The notes beneath the pieces are model-generated. The model saw only the letters and a program-made list of their open reading frames with translations. It made no database searches and was not told the origin of the DNA. From positions 1-64,000 of the forward strand of contig NZ_WMIE01000016.1 in NCBI RefSeq assembly GCF_009711225.1: DNA of 64,000 nt. Reading direction: 5' to 3'. Position 1 is the stretch's first letter. Every line of letters begins with the position of its first letter. Of the stretch, positions 8,967 to 18,414 are shown in pieces. Source of the DNA: Paracoccus aestuariivivens. GTDB lineage: Bacteria > Pseudomonadota > Alphaproteobacteria > Rhodobacterales > Rhodobacteraceae. The position numbers and the translations under genes were made by a program.

Positions 8967-9007
8967 GCCTGCGGTTTAGCAGATGTTTTTCCAAGTGAAT
9001 TTTTCAC

Positions 9008-9030
9008 TTGTGCCCGCTCGATGACACCCA

Positions 9031-9036
<6 letters not shown>
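9008..9036 (+). promoter_or_regulatory. Promoter of tRNA-Ala copy 2
   Basis: TTGTGC (9008-9013), a 17-base spacer, TATATG (9031-9036). Same geometry and the same distance to the tRNA as copy 1, so the duplication carried the promoter along. Confidence 0.6.
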
Positions 9037-9163
<127 letters not shown>

Positions 9164-9210
9164 GCATTGAAGATGGATCCGCGCCTTCCGGCGCAAGGAA
9201 CCGTTTGCCT

Positions 9211-9975
9211 TTATAGGCGATGTGTCCGCGGATCATGGTCTGCGGGACCGACATATTCTCCCTCATCGCGCGTCGCATGATACGCGGTTTCAGCCGTTGG
9301 ATCCTTGGGGGCGGCGTGGAACGGACGGCGCGTCTCGCCTTGGGGCGGCGCGTGCGGGCGATTGATGATGTCGCGCACCAATTCTGCGGCATCACCAAAC
9401 TCGCGCATGATCGAATGCGCTTGGGTCGCTACGCTGTGAAAGCCTTCGACGGCAGCGGTGACCGAGCGGACCACATTATCCACATTATTCGTCAATGAGG
9501 CGGTGTTCGTTTCGATCTCTTCCATCAGGCTGCGGCGCGGTTGTCGTTGCGGGCGGGGTCCGCGTGCCTCGGGGCCGTGATCGGGTTCGGGCTGTACTGA
9601 CAGATGCATCCGAGGACGCGGAGCATTGTCGGGGCGGTAGGGATCTGGCTTGGGCGGGCGTCCGTCGCCCGAGATCATGCCGGCAACATGCCGGGCGGCG
9701 ATGACTGATCCGGCGGTCAAAGCCGCTGCGGCAATAGTCGTGCCGCCCCAGACAAGCCATTTTGCCAAAGGAGAGGGGCGGGGATAGGCGCGGCGTCCAT
9801 CGGGTGAGACGTCGCCATGTGGTGGGGTGCGGCGGAAGTCGGGTTGGTTATGGGCGCGGCGATGGCCTTCGGGCACGGGGCGAGGTCCGAAGCGCGTTTC
9901 CGAGGTCGCGTCTGCTTCGGTCCGGGCCATGTCCGGATGGTTGCGGTTCTCGTCGAACGGCGACTGATGGCTCAT
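9211..9975 (-). CDS. Membrane-anchored protein of unknown function
   Basis: 254 aa, not recognised as a named family. The N-terminal about 70 residues are hydrophilic and rich in Arg, Pro, His and Asp. One membrane helix follows at about residues 73-95 (KWLVWGGTTIAAAALTAGSVIAA), then a Pro/Arg-rich linker and an amphipathic, probably coiled segment (EEIETNTASLTNNVDNVVRSVTAAVEGFHSVATQAHSIMREF) near residues 150-195, ending in another Pro/His-rich tail. The start is supported by AAGAGGATC upstream. A cytosolic N-terminus with a periplasmic coiled domain is one reasonable topology. It lies downstream of rplI on the same strand but after a terminator. Confidence 0.7.
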   Translation of the reverse strand: MSHQSPFDENRNHPDMARTEADATSETRFGPRPVPEGHRRAHNQPDFRRTPPHGDVSPDGRRAYPRPSPLAKWLVWGGTTIAAAALTAGSVIAARHVAGMISGDGRPPKPDPYRPDNAPRPRMHLSVQPEPDHGPEARGPRPQRQPRRSLMEEIETNTASLTNNVDNVVRSVTAAVEGFHSVATQAHSIMREFGDAAELVRDIINRPHAPPQGETRRPFHAAPKDPTAETAYHATRDEGEYVGPADHDPRTHRL

Positions 9976-10062
9976 CGTGCTGATCCTCTTGCGAAGGTCT
10001 GTTGATGACCCAACCCCGAAACGGGGGGAATGTTCCGTCCTTTGGGCGGACAGGCAGACATG

Positions 10063-10094
10063 AAAAAACGCGCCGGATTGCGGCGCGTTTTCCG
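10063..10094 (-). terminator. Terminator of the rpsF-rpsR-rplI operon
   Basis: Stem AAAACGCGCCG / GCGGCGCGTTTT with a short loop, and a T-run when read leftward. It lies 23 bases past the rplI stop. Confidence 0.82.
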
Positions 10095-10116
10095 TTTTCG
10101 CTCGATGACGGCGCGA

Positions 10117-10695
10117 TTAGTTCGCGTCGTCGTCCTGACCGGCAGCGCCGATCTCGTCGAACAGCTCCGCGATCTCGAAATCGGCGGCAGCGTCTTCTTC
10201 CGCAGCCAGTTCCTGGATCGATTTGCCCGAAGCTTGCAGTTCTGCTTCTTCGGTCGAGCGGGCAACGTTCAGAGTGATCGTTGCGTCGACTTCCGGGTGC
10301 AGGTGGACGCGGACTTCGTGCAGACCGAGGAACTTGATCGGTGCGGTCAGGACTACCTGACGGCGTTCGACCGAGAAACCTTCGGCATTGGCGACTTCGG
10401 CGGCGTCACGCGGGGTGACCGAACCGTAAAGCGCGCCAGCGTCCGAGGCCGAGCGGATGATGATGAAGGTCTGACCGTCGATTTTCTCGGCAGCGGCTTG
10501 CGCTACTGCGCGGGTCTCGTCGTTACGGACAGCCAGTTCGGCTTTCTGGGCTTCGAAAGCCTTGACGTTGGCTTCCGAGGCGCGCAGCGCCTTGCCTTGC
10601 GGCAGCAGGAAGTTGCGTGCAAAGCCGTCTTTGACTTTGACGACTTCGCCCATTTGGCCCAGTTTGGCCACACGTTCCAGCAGGATGACTTGCAT
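10117..10695 (-). CDS. rplI: 50S ribosomal protein bL9
   Basis: Binds 23S rRNA at the base of the L1 stalk. 192 aa. The N-terminal domain [36 protein letters not shown] is the family signature; a long helix connects to the C-terminal domain (about 75-148, [17 protein letters not shown]). The tail past about residue 150 is acidic ([18 protein letters not shown]...DDD), an extension often seen in alphaproteobacteria. Last gene of the three-gene ribosomal operon, 12 bases after rpsR. Confidence 0.96.
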   Translation of the reverse strand: MQVILLERVAKLGQMGEVVKVKDGFARNFLLPQGKALRASEANVKAFEAQKAELAVRNDETRAVAQAAAEKIDGQTFIIIRSASDAGALYGSVTPRDAAEVANAEGFSVERRQVVLTAPIKFLGLHEVRVHLHPEVDATITLNVARSTEEAELQASGKSIQELAAEEDAAADFEIAELFDEIGAAGQDDDAN

Positions 10696-10707
10696 TGTCG
10701 TCTCTCC

Positions 10708-10935
10708 TTACTTCACGGCGTAGGGCAGCAGGGCGAGGAAGCGGGCGCGCTTGATGGCGCGGGCCAGTTCACGCTGCTTCTTAGCCGAGACGGCGGTGAT
10801 GCGCGAAGGCACGATCTTGCCACGTTCCGAGATGTAACGCTGCAGCAGACGCGTGTCTTTGTAGTCGATGGCAGGAGCGTTCTCGCCCGAGAACGGGCAG
10901 ACTTTCCGGCGGCGGAAGAAGGGTTTGTTAGCCAT
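10708..10935 (-). CDS. rpsR: 30S ribosomal protein bS18
   Basis: 75 aa, full length. It carries the family pattern [66 protein letters not shown]18 forms a heterodimer with S6 on the 30S platform. It is flanked by rpsF (17 bases upstream) and rplI (12 bases downstream) on the same strand, so synthesis of the three proteins is coupled. Confidence 0.97.
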   Translation of the reverse strand: MANKPFFRRRKVCPFSGENAPAIDYKDTRLLQRYISERGKIVPSRITAVSAKKQRELARAIKRARFLALLPYAVK

Positions 10936-10952
10936 TGTTCTGGTTCCTTCCC

Positions 10953-11366
10953 TTAGTTCCGGTCGTCGCGGTCACGACGCTCGCGGCGTTCGCCACGCTC
11001 GCCACGATCACCGCGGTCGCCACGATCGCCGCGCTCACGCTCGTCGCGCTTCTGCATTTGGACCGAGGGGCCTTCCTTGTGCTCGTCCACGCGGACGGTC
11101 AGCACGCGCATGACGTCGTCATGCAGGCGGGCAAGGCGCTCCATTTCCTGCACGGCGGCCGAGGGCGCGTCCGAACGCAGGAAGGCGTAGTGGCCTTTGC
11201 GGTTCTTGTTGATCTTGTAGGCGAGGGTGCGGACACCCCAGTATTCGTTTTCAACGACCTTACCGCCGTTATCGGCGAGAACGGTCGAGAAGTGTTCGAT
11301 CAGCCCTTCGGCCTGCGTGTTCGACAGGTCCTGGCGGGCGATCAGCACATGCTCGTAAAGCGGCAT
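10953..11366 (-). CDS. rpsF: 30S ribosomal protein bS6
   Basis: 137 aa. The core (residues 1-95) has [36 protein letters not shown] and the [21 protein letters not shown] end. The last about 30 residues are an Arg/Asp/Gly/Glu tail with repeated RGD and RGE triplets, longer than in E. coli, where RimK adds glutamates to the S6 tail. It is the first gene of the operon. Upstream bases 11468-11495 give a plausible promoter and about 95 nt of leader. Confidence 0.95.
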   Translation of the reverse strand: MPLYEHVLIARQDLSNTQAEGLIEHFSTVLADNGGKVVENEYWGVRTLAYKINKNRKGHYAFLRSDAPSAAVQEMERLARLHDDVMRVLTVRVDEHKEGPSVQMQKRDERERGDRGDRGDRGERGERRERRDRDDRN

Positions 11367-11398
11367 GACTGCACCTTTATATGAGGGCGCACTTCAAC

Positions 11399-11425
11399 GG
11401 CGGGAAATCCTGTCCGCGCCCCGCC
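11399..11425 (-). promoter_or_regulatory. Stem-loop in the rpsF leader
   Basis: GGCGGG and CCCGCC (11399-11404 and 11420-11425) form a 6-bp stem around a 15-base loop in the leader before rpsF. Many bacteria control this operon by S6:S18 binding to such a leader, but I do not see the expected bulged CCG clearly, so this is only a candidate. Confidence 0.35.
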
Positions 11426-11467
11426 ACGAGAGGGTACGCCGGTTTCGCATTTGCGGATGGATGGCGC

Positions 11468-11495
11468 TTTATAGCGGCGAAACGGGTCGACGCAA
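11468..11495 (-). promoter_or_regulatory. Promoter of the rpsF operon
   Basis: Read leftward: TTGCGT (11490-11495), a 16-base spacer, TATAAA (11468-11473), about 100 bases before the rpsF start. Confidence 0.55.
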
Positions 11496-11655
11496 GGAAA
11501 AACGCAAGAAACCCGGAATTTCGCCGTAGCGGCGAAACTGTTTCCGCGCTGCGACGCAACACAATAATGTCAGAAAAGTTCACGGAAACCATTGTTGTGA
11601 TTGTCGCATTTCCTGATCACTAATCAAACATGACCTATTCAATCAGGAGTCTCGC

Positions 11656-12237
11656 TTGAAAACCCTTATCGCTCCCCTCGCGGCTTTCACTCTGCTTGGC
11701 GCCACCGCAGCTGTTGCCGAACCGGTCGCCTATGACTTCGATCCCTCGCATAGCCAGGTCGTGGCCGAATATAGCCACATGGGCTTCTCGACCAGCACGG
11801 CCATCATCAACGGCGTGACCGGCAAGCTGCTGCTGGATGCCGAGGCTCCGGCCAATTCCAGCGTCGAGGCAACCATTCCGTTGTCCGGTTTGCACACCGT
11901 TTCGCCGGATTTGGACAAGCACATCTTTGGTGAAGGTTTCCTGAGCGGCGATCAGGCTTCGGCTGTCGCCACCTTCAAATCGACCAAGGTCGAGGTCGAC
12001 GGTGACAAGGAAGCCAAGGTTACGGGCGATTTCTCGCTGAACGGCGTGACCAAGGAAATCGTGCTGGACGTCGATCTGAACCAGATCGCGGCCCATCCGA
12101 TGACGGGTAAGGAAGCGGCGGGTTTTGACGCCGAAACCACGATCAAACGTTCGGACTTCAACATGGGCAAGTTTGCTCCGGCGGTTTCGGACGAGGTCGA
12201 AATCTCGATCACCGTCGAAGCCGTTAAAGCCGAATAG
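11656..12237 (+). CDS. YceI family periplasmic lipid-binding protein
   Basis: 193 aa with a signal peptide (MKTLIAPLAAFTLLGATAAVA, cleavage near 21), so periplasmic. The mature part starts YDFDPSHSQVVAEYSHMGFSTSTAIINGVTGKLLLD, the hallmark of YceI beta-barrels that hold polyisoprenoid or amphiphilic ligands; the central KHIFGEGFLSGDQASAVATFKST and the NGVTKEIVLDV strands fit as well. Ligand and role here are unknown. The ribosome site is AGGAG (AATCAGGAGTCTCGC). Transcribed alone, closed by the terminator at 12293. Confidence 0.9.
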   Translation: MKTLIAPLAAFTLLGATAAVAEPVAYDFDPSHSQVVAEYSHMGFSTSTAIINGVTGKLLLDAEAPANSSVEATIPLSGLHTVSPDLDKHIFGEGFLSGDQASAVATFKSTKVEVDGDKEAKVTGDFSLNGVTKEIVLDVDLNQIAAHPMTGKEAAGFDAETTIKRSDFNMGKFAPAVSDEVEISITVEAVKAE

Positions 12238-12292
12238 TCATTCTGGTCCGGCGGGTCGGCTGCCGGACGACATCTGATGATCTTGCTTCGGG

Positions 12293-12325
12293 ACGCCCTC
12301 GCACATTGTTGCGAGGGCGTTTTTC
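12293..12325 (+). terminator. Terminator of yceI-family gene
   Basis: 11-bp perfect stem ACGCCCTCGCA / TGCGAGGGCGT with a 6-base loop, then TTTTT. It lies 55 bases past the stop. Confidence 0.9.
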
Positions 12326-12444
12326 GTTGCGGGATCGGGTTACGGGGCGGCTGGCTGATGGAGTTGCTTCGCGAAACGCCCGGACGGAAGTTGCGTTGAC
12401 ATTTGTGCCGGATGACACTGCCCTGGATTTGCCACGCAGTCGGT

Positions 12445-12468
12445 CCGCATTTCTGGAGAAATGTGCGG
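12445..12468 (+). promoter_or_regulatory. Hairpin in the leader of the agmatinase-family gene
   Basis: CCGCATTT (12445-12452) pairs with AAATGTGCGG (12459-12468) with a two-base bulge, 25 bases before the start codon and just before the ribosome site. Role unknown. Confidence 0.3.
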
Positions 12469-12492
12469 CTTGATCAAAGAAGGGGAAACAGG

Positions 12493-13455
12493 ATGGCTCT
12501 GGAAGACGCAAAGAACCAGGTGGACGAGGCGTTTACCCGACAGGATCTGCGGGGTCTGAGCTACGAGAATGCCTTTGGCGGTGCGACCAGTTTCCTGCGC
12601 CGCCGCTATACAAAGGACCTGTCAGGGGTCGACATCGCCGTCACCGGCATCCCTTTCGATCAGGCGGTCACCCATCGGCCCGGCACCCGCTTTGGCCCGC
12701 GTGCCATCCGTGAGGCCAGTTGCCTTCAACCCTTTGACAAACCCTATGGCTGGAGCTTCAACGCGCTCGAAGAATTCGCTGTCGTCGACTATGGCGATAT
12801 GCCGTTCGACTACGCGAACGTTCCGGAAGTTCCTAATCGAATCAAGGCACATATATCGAATATCCTCGAAGCTGGTGCAACTCCGGTCACTCTGGGCGGG
12901 GACCACTTTATCACCTTGCCGATCCTGCGCGCGATTGCCGCTAGGCATGGTCCGATCGGTCTGATCCAGTTCGACGCGCATTCGGATACTTGGGCGGACG
13001 ACGATCCCGACAGGATCGATCACGGGACGTTCCTGTATAAAGCCGTCCGCGAGGGGCTGGTAAATCCGGTCCGCTCGGTCTCGGTCGGAATCCGCACCGA
13101 CAATCCCGATACGTTGGGCGTGACGATCCTTGATGCGCCCTCGGTTCATCAGGATGGTGTGCCCGCAACGCTGAAGCGTATCCGCGAGGTTGTCGGCGCG
13201 GGTCCGGTCTATGTCACCTTCGATATCGACGCGCTTGATCCGGCGTTTGCTCCGGGTACCGGCACGCCGGTCTGGGGCGGGTTGGCAAGTTGGCAGGCCG
13301 CGGCCCTGCTGCGTGGATTGCAGGGCATCGACTTTGTCGGTGGCGATATCGTTGAAGTTTCGCCGCCTTACGACACGACCGGAGCCACCGCGATTGCCGG
13401 CGCACATGTCGCGACAGATCTAATCTGCCTTGCGGCGGCACGTCTCAGGGGATAG
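12493..13455 (+). CDS. speB: Agmatinase / ureohydrolase family enzyme
   Basis: 320 aa. A manganese-dependent hydrolase that releases urea from agmatine or a related guanidino compound. The binuclear metal ligands are all visible: [13 protein letters not shown] (DxHxD) and DIDALDP (DxD), plus the GGDIVEVSP end motif. The N-terminus ([41 protein letters not shown]) is typical of the agmatinase branch. Homologues of this type can also act on guanidinobutyrate or guanidinopropionate, so the substrate is not certain. The start is set by AGGGGAAACAGG. Ten bases separate its stop from prfA. Confidence 0.88.
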   Translation: MALEDAKNQVDEAFTRQDLRGLSYENAFGGATSFLRRRYTKDLSGVDIAVTGIPFDQAVTHRPGTRFGPRAIREASCLQPFDKPYGWSFNALEEFAVVDYGDMPFDYANVPEVPNRIKAHISNILEAGATPVTLGGDHFITLPILRAIAARHGPIGLIQFDAHSDTWADDDPDRIDHGTFLYKAVREGLVNPVRSVSVGIRTDNPDTLGVTILDAPSVHQDGVPATLKRIREVVGAGPVYVTFDIDALDPAFAPGTGTPVWGGLASWQAAALLRGLQGIDFVGGDIVEVSPPYDTTGATAIAGAHVATDLICLAAARLRG

Positions 13456-13465
13456 TTGCCGCGCT

Positions 13466-14521
13466 ATGCTGCCTCAGGACAGACTTTCCCAGATTATCCA
13501 GCGCTTCGAGTTTCTCGAAGCAAAACTGAATTCCGGACCCGCCGCTGATGAAATCGCGCGGATCAGTCGCGAATATGCCGATCTGAAGCCGGTCGTTTCC
13601 CAGATCAATGCGTGGCGTGAGGCCGAAGACGGCATCCGCGAGGCGCAGGCGATGCTGGCCGATCCCGAGATGCGGGAATTGGCCGAGGACGAGTTGTCGC
13701 GACTACGCGCCACCTTGCCCGAACTTGAGCACCAGCTTCGCATTGCGCTGCTGCCCAAGGACGCTGCCGATGCCCGCCCTGCCATCCTTGAGATCCGCCC
13801 GGGTACGGGCGGGGACGAGGCGGCGCTGTTTGCCGGGGATCTGCTGAACATGTATCGCCGCTTCTCCGAGTCGCGTGGCTGGAACTTCCAGCTTCTGGAG
13901 CTGTCCGAATCCGAATTGGGCGGCGTACGCGAAGCCATGGCCCGGATCGAGGGTGAGGGCGTTTTCGCGCGCCTGAAATACGAATCCGGTGTGCATCGTG
14001 TCCAGCGTGTTCCCGAGACCGAATCCGGTGGCCGTATCCATACCAGCGCCGCCACCGTCGCGGTTCTGCCTGAGGCCGAGGAAGTCGATATCGACATCCC
14101 CGCGACCGATATCCGCATCGACACGATGCGGGCCAGCGGGGCAGGTGGCCAGCATGTCAACACCACCGACTCGGCTGTGCGGATCACCCACCTGCCGACC
14201 GGCATCATCGTGACAAGCAGCGAGAAATCGCAGCACCAGAACCGCGCCAATGCGATGGCTGTGCTGCGGGCGCGGCTTTACGATATGGAACGGATGCGGG
14301 TCGATTCCGAACGTGCTGCCGACCGTAAATCGCAGGTTGGCTCGGGCGACCGGTCCGAGCGCATCCGGACCTACAACTTCCCGCAGGGGCGGATGACGGA
14401 TCACCGCATCGGGCTGACACTTTACGCGCTGGACCGGATCATGGCGGGCGATCTGACCGAGATCACCGATGCCCTGATCGCCCATGATCAGGCCGCGCGT
14501 CTGGCTGTCGAACTGGGATGA
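13466..14521 (+). CDS. prfA: Peptide chain release factor 1
   Basis: Recognises UAG and UAA and triggers peptide release. 351 aa. The catalytic GGQ lies in [23 protein letters not shown]; domain 1 is helical. ATG 13466 ([21 protein letters not shown]) matches the family start; an upstream in-frame ATG overlaps the previous gene. The stop overlaps the prmC start as ATGA, linking the factor to the enzyme that methylates its GGQ glutamine. Confidence 0.96.
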   Translation: MLPQDRLSQIIQRFEFLEAKLNSGPAADEIARISREYADLKPVVSQINAWREAEDGIREAQAMLADPEMRELAEDELSRLRATLPELEHQLRIALLPKDAADARPAILEIRPGTGGDEAALFAGDLLNMYRRFSESRGWNFQLLELSESELGGVREAMARIEGEGVFARLKYESGVHRVQRVPETESGGRIHTSAATVAVLPEAEEVDIDIPATDIRIDTMRASGAGGQHVNTTDSAVRITHLPTGIIVTSSEKSQHQNRANAMAVLRARLYDMERMRVDSERAADRKSQVGSGDRSERIRTYNFPQGRMTDHRIGLTLYALDRIMAGDLTEITDALIAHDQAARLAVELG

Positions 14522-15381
14522 GCCGGACCGGACAGGAATTAAGCGCCGCAGCCGAGGCAAGGCTGCGTGCCGCCGGAGTCGCGGGCGCAGCTGGCGACTC
14601 CCAGATCCTGTTTCTGCATGCCTTGTCCAAGGCGCATGGAAGGCCCGTCCCACGTCACGCGCTGCGCGAGCATCTGGCGAAAGCAGTCTCTCCCGAGGTC
14701 GCGGAAATCTACGCAACGATGATTGCAGCCCGCGAGGCGCGCCAGCCCGTCAGCCAGATTACGGGACGCCGCGCGTTCTGGAAACATGATTTCCGCGTGA
14801 CGCAGGACACGCTGGACCCGCGCCCCGAAACCGAATTGCTGGTCGAACTTGCGCTGAGCGAACCCTTTGATTCGGTGCTGGATCTGGGAACCGGCACCGG
14901 CGCAATCCTGATCTCGCTGCTGGCCGAACGTCCTGCTGCGCGCGGGGTAGGGGTCGATCTGTCACCGGCGGCCCTTGATGTGGCCCGCTCGAATGCCCAG
15001 ATGATCGGGGTCGAGGCCTGTTTCCTGGCCTCGGACTGGTTTGCCTCGGTCGATGGTCTGTTTGAACTGATCGTGTCGAACCCGCCCTATATCGCTCTTG
15101 CCGAAATGCCGGATCTCGCACCCGAAGTGCGCGATTGGGAGCCGCGTTTGGCCCTGACGGATGAAGGTGACGGTTTGGCGGCCTATCGTGCCCTTTGTGG
15201 TGGAGCGCCTGCGCATCTGAAGCCGCAAGGCAGGCTGATGGTCGAAATCGGCCCGACGCAGGGCGCGGATGTCTCGAAGCTGATGCTGGACGCCGGATTG
15301 ATCGAAGTGACGGTGCGCCAAGACCTTGACGGTCGTGATCGTGTCGTTTCCGGTCGCAAACCGGTGCCGCAAAGCACGTAA
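14518..15381 (+). CDS. prmC: Release factor glutamine methyltransferase
   Basis: 287 aa. Methylates the GGQ glutamine of RF1 and RF2 using S-adenosylmethionine. SAM-binding motif I is [16 protein letters not shown]; the catalytic NPPY is in [29 protein letters not shown]. The N-terminal helical domain recognises the factor. It overlaps prfA by four bases (ATGA), so the two are translationally coupled. Confidence 0.95.
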   Translation: MSRTGQELSAAAEARLRAAGVAGAAGDSQILFLHALSKAHGRPVPRHALREHLAKAVSPEVAEIYATMIAAREARQPVSQITGRRAFWKHDFRVTQDTLDPRPETELLVELALSEPFDSVLDLGTGTGAILISLLAERPAARGVGVDLSPAALDVARSNAQMIGVEACFLASDWFASVDGLFELIVSNPPYIALAEMPDLAPEVRDWEPRLALTDEGDGLAAYRALCGGAPAHLKPQGRLMVEIGPTQGADVSKLMLDAGLIEVTVRQDLDGRDRVVSGRKPVPQST

Positions 15382-15619
15382 TTGCCGAATTACGGCGATG
15401 CGACGAAGTTTCTGCTTGTCAGCACCGTTGAGGGATGCTTAGTGGCTGTTGTGACGGGGGCGTAGCGCCCACGCACGGGTCAGTAACTCAGCCTCAAACT
15501 GGTAACACAGGGAACCGGGCCTCGGGCCGCTCCTGAGCTGACACCCTCTGCAAGAGATGACCCTAACCTGACCCTAACCTGAGCCGGCCTGAGCCGGACC
15601 ATGAATTGACAACAAGCTG
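15382..15619. other. Intergenic region with short direct repeats
   Basis: 238 bases without a gene. It holds a small GGGCG/CGCCC hairpin near 15456-15470, a tandem 11-bp direct repeat ACCCTAACCTG (15560-15570 and 15571-15581), then GAGCCGG twice (15581-15587 and 15591-15597). These directly precede the DUF4167 gene and may lie in its leader. A small RNA cannot be excluded. Confidence 0.4.
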
Positions 15620-16495
15620 ATGAGATCATCCAAATCCCGTTCGCGTAACAAGTCGAACCGCCAGCGTACGCTGGGGAATATCGTCAATCGCGTTTTCGAT
15701 TCCTCGGGTCCCGAGGGCAAAGTGCGCGGCACGCCCCAGCAGATCATCGAAAAATACCTGACGCTTGCACGCGACGCCCAATTGTCGAACGATCGCGTGG
15801 CCGAGCAAAGCTTCCTGCAGCACGCCGAGCATTACACCCGCATGTTGGGTGAAGCGCAGCGCGAGCAGGCCGAGCGTCAGCAGCATCAGAACGGCTCGTC
15901 GCGTGACGACGACCGCGAAGATGGCGATAACGGACCTTCGCAGAACGGCAATGGCCATGGCCATGCCTCGTATCAACGCGACGACAATCGCAATGACAGC
16001 CGCAGCGAGCATCGCAACGACAACCGTCGCGATGACAACCGGCGCGATGACAATCGCAACGAGCACCGCAGCGACAACCGTCGTGACGATAACCGTAGCG
16101 AAGGCCGTCAGGACAATCGCCGCGATTCCCGTCGCGAGGATCGCCAGCCCGCCTCGCCGCGCGCTGATGTTGCAGCCGAGGAAAAGGGCCTTCCGCCCGT
16201 GATTTCGGCCGAGGAAGAGGTCGGCCCCGTCGCAACGCCGGAAACCGCCGAAACGCCCGTTCCGGCTCAAACCGTTGCCGAAGAAGTGCCGGTTCAAGTC
16301 GCTGCCGAGGCTCAGGCCGAAGCCGCACCTGCGCCTGCTGCCGAGGAGGTCGCCGCACCGGCACCGCGTCGCCGGACGCGCAGCACCGCCGCAACCGGTA
16401 CGACCACCGCAGCGCCCCGTACGCGGCGCAAGGCCGCTGCAGCTCCGGTCGAGGCCGAAGCTGCTCCGGCACCTGAAAAGGCCTCGGGCGAGTAA
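15620..16495 (+). CDS. DUF4167 domain protein with low-complexity charged tail
   Basis: 291 aa. The N-terminal about 75 residues are the DUF4167 domain (RNKSNRQRTLGNIVNRVFDSSGPEGKVRGTPQQIIEKYLTLARDAQ..DRVAEQSFLQHAEHYTRML), conserved in alphaproteobacteria, function unknown; its basic start suggests nucleic-acid or ribosome association. Residues about 95-180 are low complexity, built from repeats of D-D-N-R, R-D-D and H-R-N-D. Then come Pro/Ala/Glu/Val-rich stretches and a final Arg/Ala/Thr-rich segment. The long tail is probably disordered. It converges on rsmA with a 15-base gap. Confidence 0.82.
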   Translation: MRSSKSRSRNKSNRQRTLGNIVNRVFDSSGPEGKVRGTPQQIIEKYLTLARDAQLSNDRVAEQSFLQHAEHYTRMLGEAQREQAERQQHQNGSSRDDDREDGDNGPSQNGNGHGHASYQRDDNRNDSRSEHRNDNRRDDNRRDDNRNEHRSDNRRDDNRSEGRQDNRRDSRREDRQPASPRADVAAEEKGLPPVISAEEEVGPVATPETAETPVPAQTVAEEVPVQVAAEAQAEAAPAPAAEEVAAPAPRRRTRSTAATGTTTAAPRTRRKAAAAPVEAEAAPAPEKASGE

Positions 16496-16510
16496 GCCCG
16501 AGACATTCCG

Positions 16511-17359
16511 TCAGCGCGGCGCGGCTGCCAAGGCCCGCGCCAGCGCACAGAACCTTTCCAGTTCGATTTCCTCGGCTCGAGCGGTTGGCGGGATATTCGC
16601 CGCGACCAGAAGATCCTCGATTGCCGGATGCAGCCCCTTCAGCGAGGCGCGCAGCATTTTGCGCCGCTGATTGAACCCTGCTGCCACCACCCTGTTCAGA
16701 ACCGCAGGGTTAGCCGGATAACGCGGCTCGGCCAGCGCGGTCAGATGCACCACGGCGGAATGAATTTTTGGCGCCGGAACAAAGGCTTCGGGCGGCAGCG
16801 TCATCACGATCTTCGCATCAGAGCGCCATTGCGCCAGAAGCGCCAGACGCCCGTAGGCCTTGCTGCCGGGCTTGGCCACGATCCGCTCGGCAACTTCCTT
16901 CTGGAACATCAGGGTTAGGGATTGCCAGAAAGGCGGCCATTCCTTCGGGGTCAGCCAGCGGATCAGCAGTTCCGTGCCCACGTTATAAGGCAGGTTCGCC
17001 ACGATGCGGATGGGTGGCGTCAGATAGGCCAGAGGGTCGATCTCGAGCGCGTCGCCATTGATGACATGCAGCCGCCCCGGATAGAAATCCGATATCTCGG
17101 CCAGCGCGGACATGGCGCGGGCGTCCTTTTCGATTGCCAGCACATGGCGCGCACCCTCGGCCAGCAGCCCGCGGGTCAGACCGCCCGGGCCGGGGCCAAC
17201 CTCGATCACATCGCAGCCGGTCAGATCGCCTGCGGCCCGCGCGATCTTGGCGGTCAGGTTCAGGTCCAGCAGGAAGTTCTGGCCTAGTTGCTTCTTGGCT
17301 TGCAGGTCATGCCGCGCGATCACGTCGCGCAAGGGGGGCAATCCGTCGATCGCGCTCAT
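16511..17359 (-). CDS. rsmA: 16S rRNA dimethyladenosine transferase
   Basis: Dimethylates two adjacent adenines (1518/1519, E. coli numbering) near the 3' end of 16S rRNA, a late 30S assembly step. 282 aa. [11 protein letters not shown] opens the domain, SAM-binding is [16 protein letters not shown], and the catalytic [11 protein letters not shown] follows. The C-terminal helical domain has the [14 protein letters not shown] motif. The start overlaps the pdxA stop by four bases, the last step of the lpt-surA-pdxA-rsmA run. Confidence 0.95.
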   Translation of the reverse strand: MSAIDGLPPLRDVIARHDLQAKKQLGQNFLLDLNLTAKIARAAGDLTGCDVIEVGPGPGGLTRGLLAEGARHVLAIEKDARAMSALAEISDFYPGRLHVINGDALEIDPLAYLTPPIRIVANLPYNVGTELLIRWLTPKEWPPFWQSLTLMFQKEVAERIVAKPGSKAYGRLALLAQWRSDAKIVMTLPPEAFVPAPKIHSAVVHLTALAEPRYPANPAVLNRVVAAGFNQRRKMLRASLKGLHPAIEDLLVAANIPPTARAEEIELERFCALARALAAAPR

Positions 17360-18324
17360 CTTTTCTCCGCCATGTCATGGGCCATTCGCAGCGCCGCGAT
17401 CACGCTGGCCGGATCGGCCAACCCCTTGCCCGCGATGTCGAATGCCGTTCCGTGATCGGGCGAGGTCCGCACAAAGGGCAAGCCCAATGTGACGTTCACG
17501 CCGCCCGCAAAATCCAGGGTCTTGATCGGGATAAGCGCCTGATCGTGATAGGCGCAGATCGCCGCATCGTATCGTGTCCGCGCCGGAGCGTGGAACATCG
17601 TATCAGCAGGTAGCGGACCGTTCAGGTTAAAACCCTCGGCCCGCAGTTTCGCCAGCAGCGGCGCCATCCAGCGCAGTTCCTCGTCGCCCATGACGCCGTT
17701 TTCACCGGCATGCGGGTTCAGCCCTGCAACTACCAGACGCGGCGCAGCAAGGCCGAAATCGCGACGCATCGCGGCATCCGTTATGCGGATCGCCTTCTCC
17801 AGCAATTCGGGGGTCAGCAGTCTGGGCACTTCGCTGATGGCGACGTGGATCGTCACCGGAACAACCCGACAGGGCGGCGTCACCGTGGTTGAGGCCAGCA
17901 TCATCACCACCGGCACATCTCCGGCCAGATGGGCGAGATATTCGGTATGGCCGGGAAAGGGGAAGTCAGCGCCGGTTTTCAGGGCTTCCTTGTTGATCGG
18001 CAGGGTGCAGATCCCGCCTGCCTTACCTGTCATGGTCAAATCGACGGCGCGGGCGATGACGTCGATCACCGCCGCCGCGTTTCGGGGATCAGGCTGTCCG
18101 GCGATCGCCGCAGCGGGGAAGTCGTGACGCAGGACAGGCAAGACCCCTTTGGCAACCTGCTCATCCGGGGCCTGGACCTCGGCCCAGTCGGTGCCTTCGG
18201 GCAGGTGACGGGGATCGCCTAGAAAAACAAAGGGCACACCCGAGGCCAGTGCCTTGGGCGCCAGTTCTGGCCCTACGCCTGCAGGTTCGCCACAGGTCAG
18301 AATGATGGGGCGTGAAGCAGGCAT
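17356..18324 (-). CDS. pdxA: 4-hydroxythreonine-4-phosphate dehydrogenase
   Basis: NAD-dependent step in pyridoxal 5'-phosphate synthesis. 322 aa. It opens with [16 protein letters not shown] (family G-E-P-AG-GPE), and has the metal-binding [21 protein letters not shown] and [16 protein letters not shown] motifs plus the closing [19 protein letters not shown]. It sits between surA and rsmA, the conserved order in proteobacteria. Confidence 0.95.
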   Translation of the reverse strand: MPASRPIILTCGEPAGVGPELAPKALASGVPFVFLGDPRHLPEGTDWAEVQAPDEQVAKGVLPVLRHDFPAAAIAGQPDPRNAAAVIDVIARAVDLTMTGKAGGICTLPINKEALKTGADFPFPGHTEYLAHLAGDVPVVMMLASTTVTPPCRVVPVTIHVAISEVPRLLTPELLEKAIRITDAAMRRDFGLAAPRLVVAGLNPHAGENGVMGDEELRWMAPLLAKLRAEGFNLNGPLPADTMFHAPARTRYDAAICAYHDQALIPIKTLDFAGGVNVTLGLPFVRTSPDHGTAFDIAGKGLADPASVIAALRMAHDMAEKR

Positions 18325-18414
18325 GTTGTTTCCTGTCCAGTCAGAGTCAAAAATTCGTCACCGGTGCCGAGACCGATGACGAAATTGCCGTCGCCGGCTT
18401 TGGGGTAATGGCCT

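Noticed and set aside
15950..16160. Regularly spaced repeats resembling a CRISPR array
   Set aside because: They are codons for the Asp/Asn/Arg repeat of the DUF4167 protein; spacing is irregular and there are no spacers or cas genes.
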